Assembly: GCA_013398175.1 (NCBI GenBank)
Contig: VZRZ01003109.1
Span: 337,417 to 401,416 of the forward strand
Source: Climacteris rufus
Lineage: Eukaryota > Chordata > Aves > Passeriformes > Climacteridae
DNA length: 64,000 bases
Direction of reading: 5' to 3'
In this document: positions 62,992 through 64,000 of the stretch, in pieces
Layout of the letters: every line of letters starts with the position of its first letter
How positions within the stretch are numbered: position 1 is the stretch's first letter
Position numbers and translations under genes: made by a program
The notes under the pieces: model-generated
The model's input: only the letters and a program-made list of their open reading frames with translations
Databases searched by the model: none
Told to the model about the DNA's origin: nothing

Positions 62992-63177
62992 AGTGCCTAC
63001 CGCATGTTTACAAATAACACGTGTTTGAAGCACATGATCACCAAAGTCCGGCGGGACACCCACCACTTTGAGCGCTACCAGCACAACCGGGATTTGGTGG
63101 GCTTCCTCAACATGTTTGCCAACAAACAGCTGGAGCTGCCCAGGGGTTGGGAAATGAAACATGACCATCAGGGCAAG
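62992..63177 (+). CDS. HECW2: HECW2 coding exon 13 (residues 931-992, helical box and start of WW2)
   Basis: Length is 186 nt, phase 0 in and out, a symmetric exon. Acceptor tctgttttgcag; donor GGCAAG|gtaact at 63178. It encodes SAYRMFTNNTCLKHMITKVR, RDTHHFERYQHNRDLVGFLN and MFANKQLELPRGWEMKHDHQ, ending GK. This is the helical box that packs against WW2 in HECW proteins, followed by the first strand of WW2 with W983. The intron splits WW2 after the GK turn, so the strand with the second Trp-equivalent lies in the next exon, outside the window. A 182-codon frame on the minus strand overlaps it and is a shadow. Confidence 0.97.
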
Positions 63178-64000
63178 GTAACTTAACAATGTTAAGTCGG
63201 CCTTGTGTTCATCAGCTTCTGAGATAAAATGGATGTCTGGGATAGTCGTGAGGATGATCACTCTGTTGGTTGTGTATTGCTTAACAAGAAAGAGACAATG
63301 TGGACTAGGCTTCACTAAAAGGTATTCGAGATCTTAAATAGTTGCAAGTCTCACTGCTTTTCTCAAAGAGGTATCAATTTTCAGTTTCCTAAACAAATAT
63401 TTTGAAATCAAAGAGCAGTCCCTTTTATAGTTCTAATGTAAGTTTTAATGTAACTTTAACTAGTGCATCCTCAGTATCTGGAATATTATATTTTTTGCAG
63501 AAAATAGGAGGGATAAAAATAGACTGTGATTAGCATGTGAGGAAGTGATAAGGTTTATCATTTCATTAGGACCATTGGCATATTAAGCTTCTCGGTTCTT
63601 AGGTTTATCACTCACAGTATGGTTAGCTGTGAGAGTCCATATAAATAATGATCTTGATGCTTGGAAAGATTAAACAGATTCTAAACTGAAGGGTAGAAGT
63701 GCTTGAGGGTTGTTTCGTTCCAGATTTTTTAACTCTGAAAAGCACTTTGTTTTTTCATTAGACACACAATTAGGAATCTGCAATTCTACTAACATTGTTT
63801 TTTGCTTCACTGTTTTCTGTTTTAAGTCATTCTTGTTCTCTTCAGTTCTTCAGAGGCCAGTTTTCTGCTGAAGAATATGTCAACTTTCAGTTTTCTTTAA
63901 TATGTACTCCATAGAGAGAATTAGACCTTTGGATTTCTGGTGTGGTATTTGGTAACAGTAATGCTGCCACAACATTAATCAAGAAGAAGAAGCACTGAAT
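63178..64000 (+). other. Intron 13 (start only, at least 823 bp)
   Basis: Begins gtaact. A search by eye for the expected continuation of WW2 (Ala-Phe-Phe-Val-Asp-His) in all + frames to position 64000 found nothing, so exon 14 lies beyond the window. The rest is AT-rich with no feature. Confidence 0.88.

Larger units (their letters stand above)
275..64000 (+). other. HECW2: HECW2 gene, 5' part (partial, runs off right edge)
   Basis: This span holds thirteen consecutive coding exons joined by GT-AG introns. The splice phases agree at every junction, giving an open frame of 992 codons. The product is recognised as HECW2/NEDL2, a NEDD4-family E3 ubiquitin ligase of about 1570 residues in mammals, with the order HECW N-terminal domain, C2, acidic linker, WW1, helical region, WW2 and HECT. 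The family transfers ubiquitin from an E2 to a HECT cysteine and then to substrate; reported HECW2 roles include p73 stabilisation and mitotic exit. The N-terminus beginning MASSAREHLLFVRRRNPQ separates it from the paralogue HECW1. The HECT domain and the catalytic Cys lie beyond the window, so catalytic competence cannot be judged here. WW1 starts at residue 805, almost exactly where it lies in the mammalian protein, so no large deletion is present. Confidence 0.96.

Noticed and set aside
324..63177. HECW1 as the identity of the gene
   Set aside because: The N-terminus, the exon 4 hinge and the linker islands match HECW2 and not HECW1. Only the conserved domains are shared.
62767..63315. 182-codon minus strand ORF over exon 13
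   Set aside because: It is the antisense of a highly conserved HECW2 exon and its flanking intron, with no independent signal.
1..64000. Endogenous retrovirus, CRISPR array, operon or toxin system
   Set aside because: No LTR pair, primer-binding site, reverse transcriptase motif, regularly spaced repeats or bacterial-type gene packing was seen. The window is ordinary vertebrate intron-exon sequence.

Overview
The window is a piece of a vertebrate nuclear genome, most likely avian. It carries the 5' two thirds of a single protein-coding gene on the + strand, HECW2 (NEDL2), a C2-WW-HECT type E3 ubiquitin ligase. Two things point to a bird. There are diverged CR1 LINE 3' ends, the dominant avian (and reptilian) retroposon, at about 31115-31590 and 34158-34485. 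The gene is also very compact: thirteen coding exons lie within 63 kb, whereas the mammalian gene covers several hundred kb. The species cannot be named from sequence alone.

Layout: 1-274 is the end of an upstream intron. Exon 1 (275-615) holds a short 5' UTR, a two-codon upstream ORF and the start codon at 324. Then come a 27.9 kb intron, exon 2 (28481-28588), an 11.1 kb intron, and exons 3 to 13 in the right-hand 25 kb (39721-63177). The window ends inside the intron after exon 13, so the rest of WW2, the long linker and the catalytic HECT domain are outside. All thirteen exons have AG acceptors and GT donors, their phases join without a break, and they give one open frame of 992 codons. 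No frameshift or internal stop was found.

How the encoded parts work together: residues about 45-165 form the HECW-specific N-terminal domain and about 185-300 a C2 domain (membrane and lipid docking). Residues 329-803 are an acidic, Ser-rich, probably disordered linker, almost all in one 1.33 kb exon. WW1 (805-830) binds PPxY-type partners. A helical region runs through 840-980, and WW2 begins at W983.

The introns are AT-rich and mostly featureless. They hold two clear CR1 copies, one probable older one, simple repeats, a 17-bp perfect inverted repeat at 54213-54260, a CpG-rich pocket near 22060-22390, and two cryptic-exon-like splice-site pairs. I see no second gene, RNA gene, intact mobile element or novel multi-gene system. 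The long ORFs inside introns look like chance reading frames.
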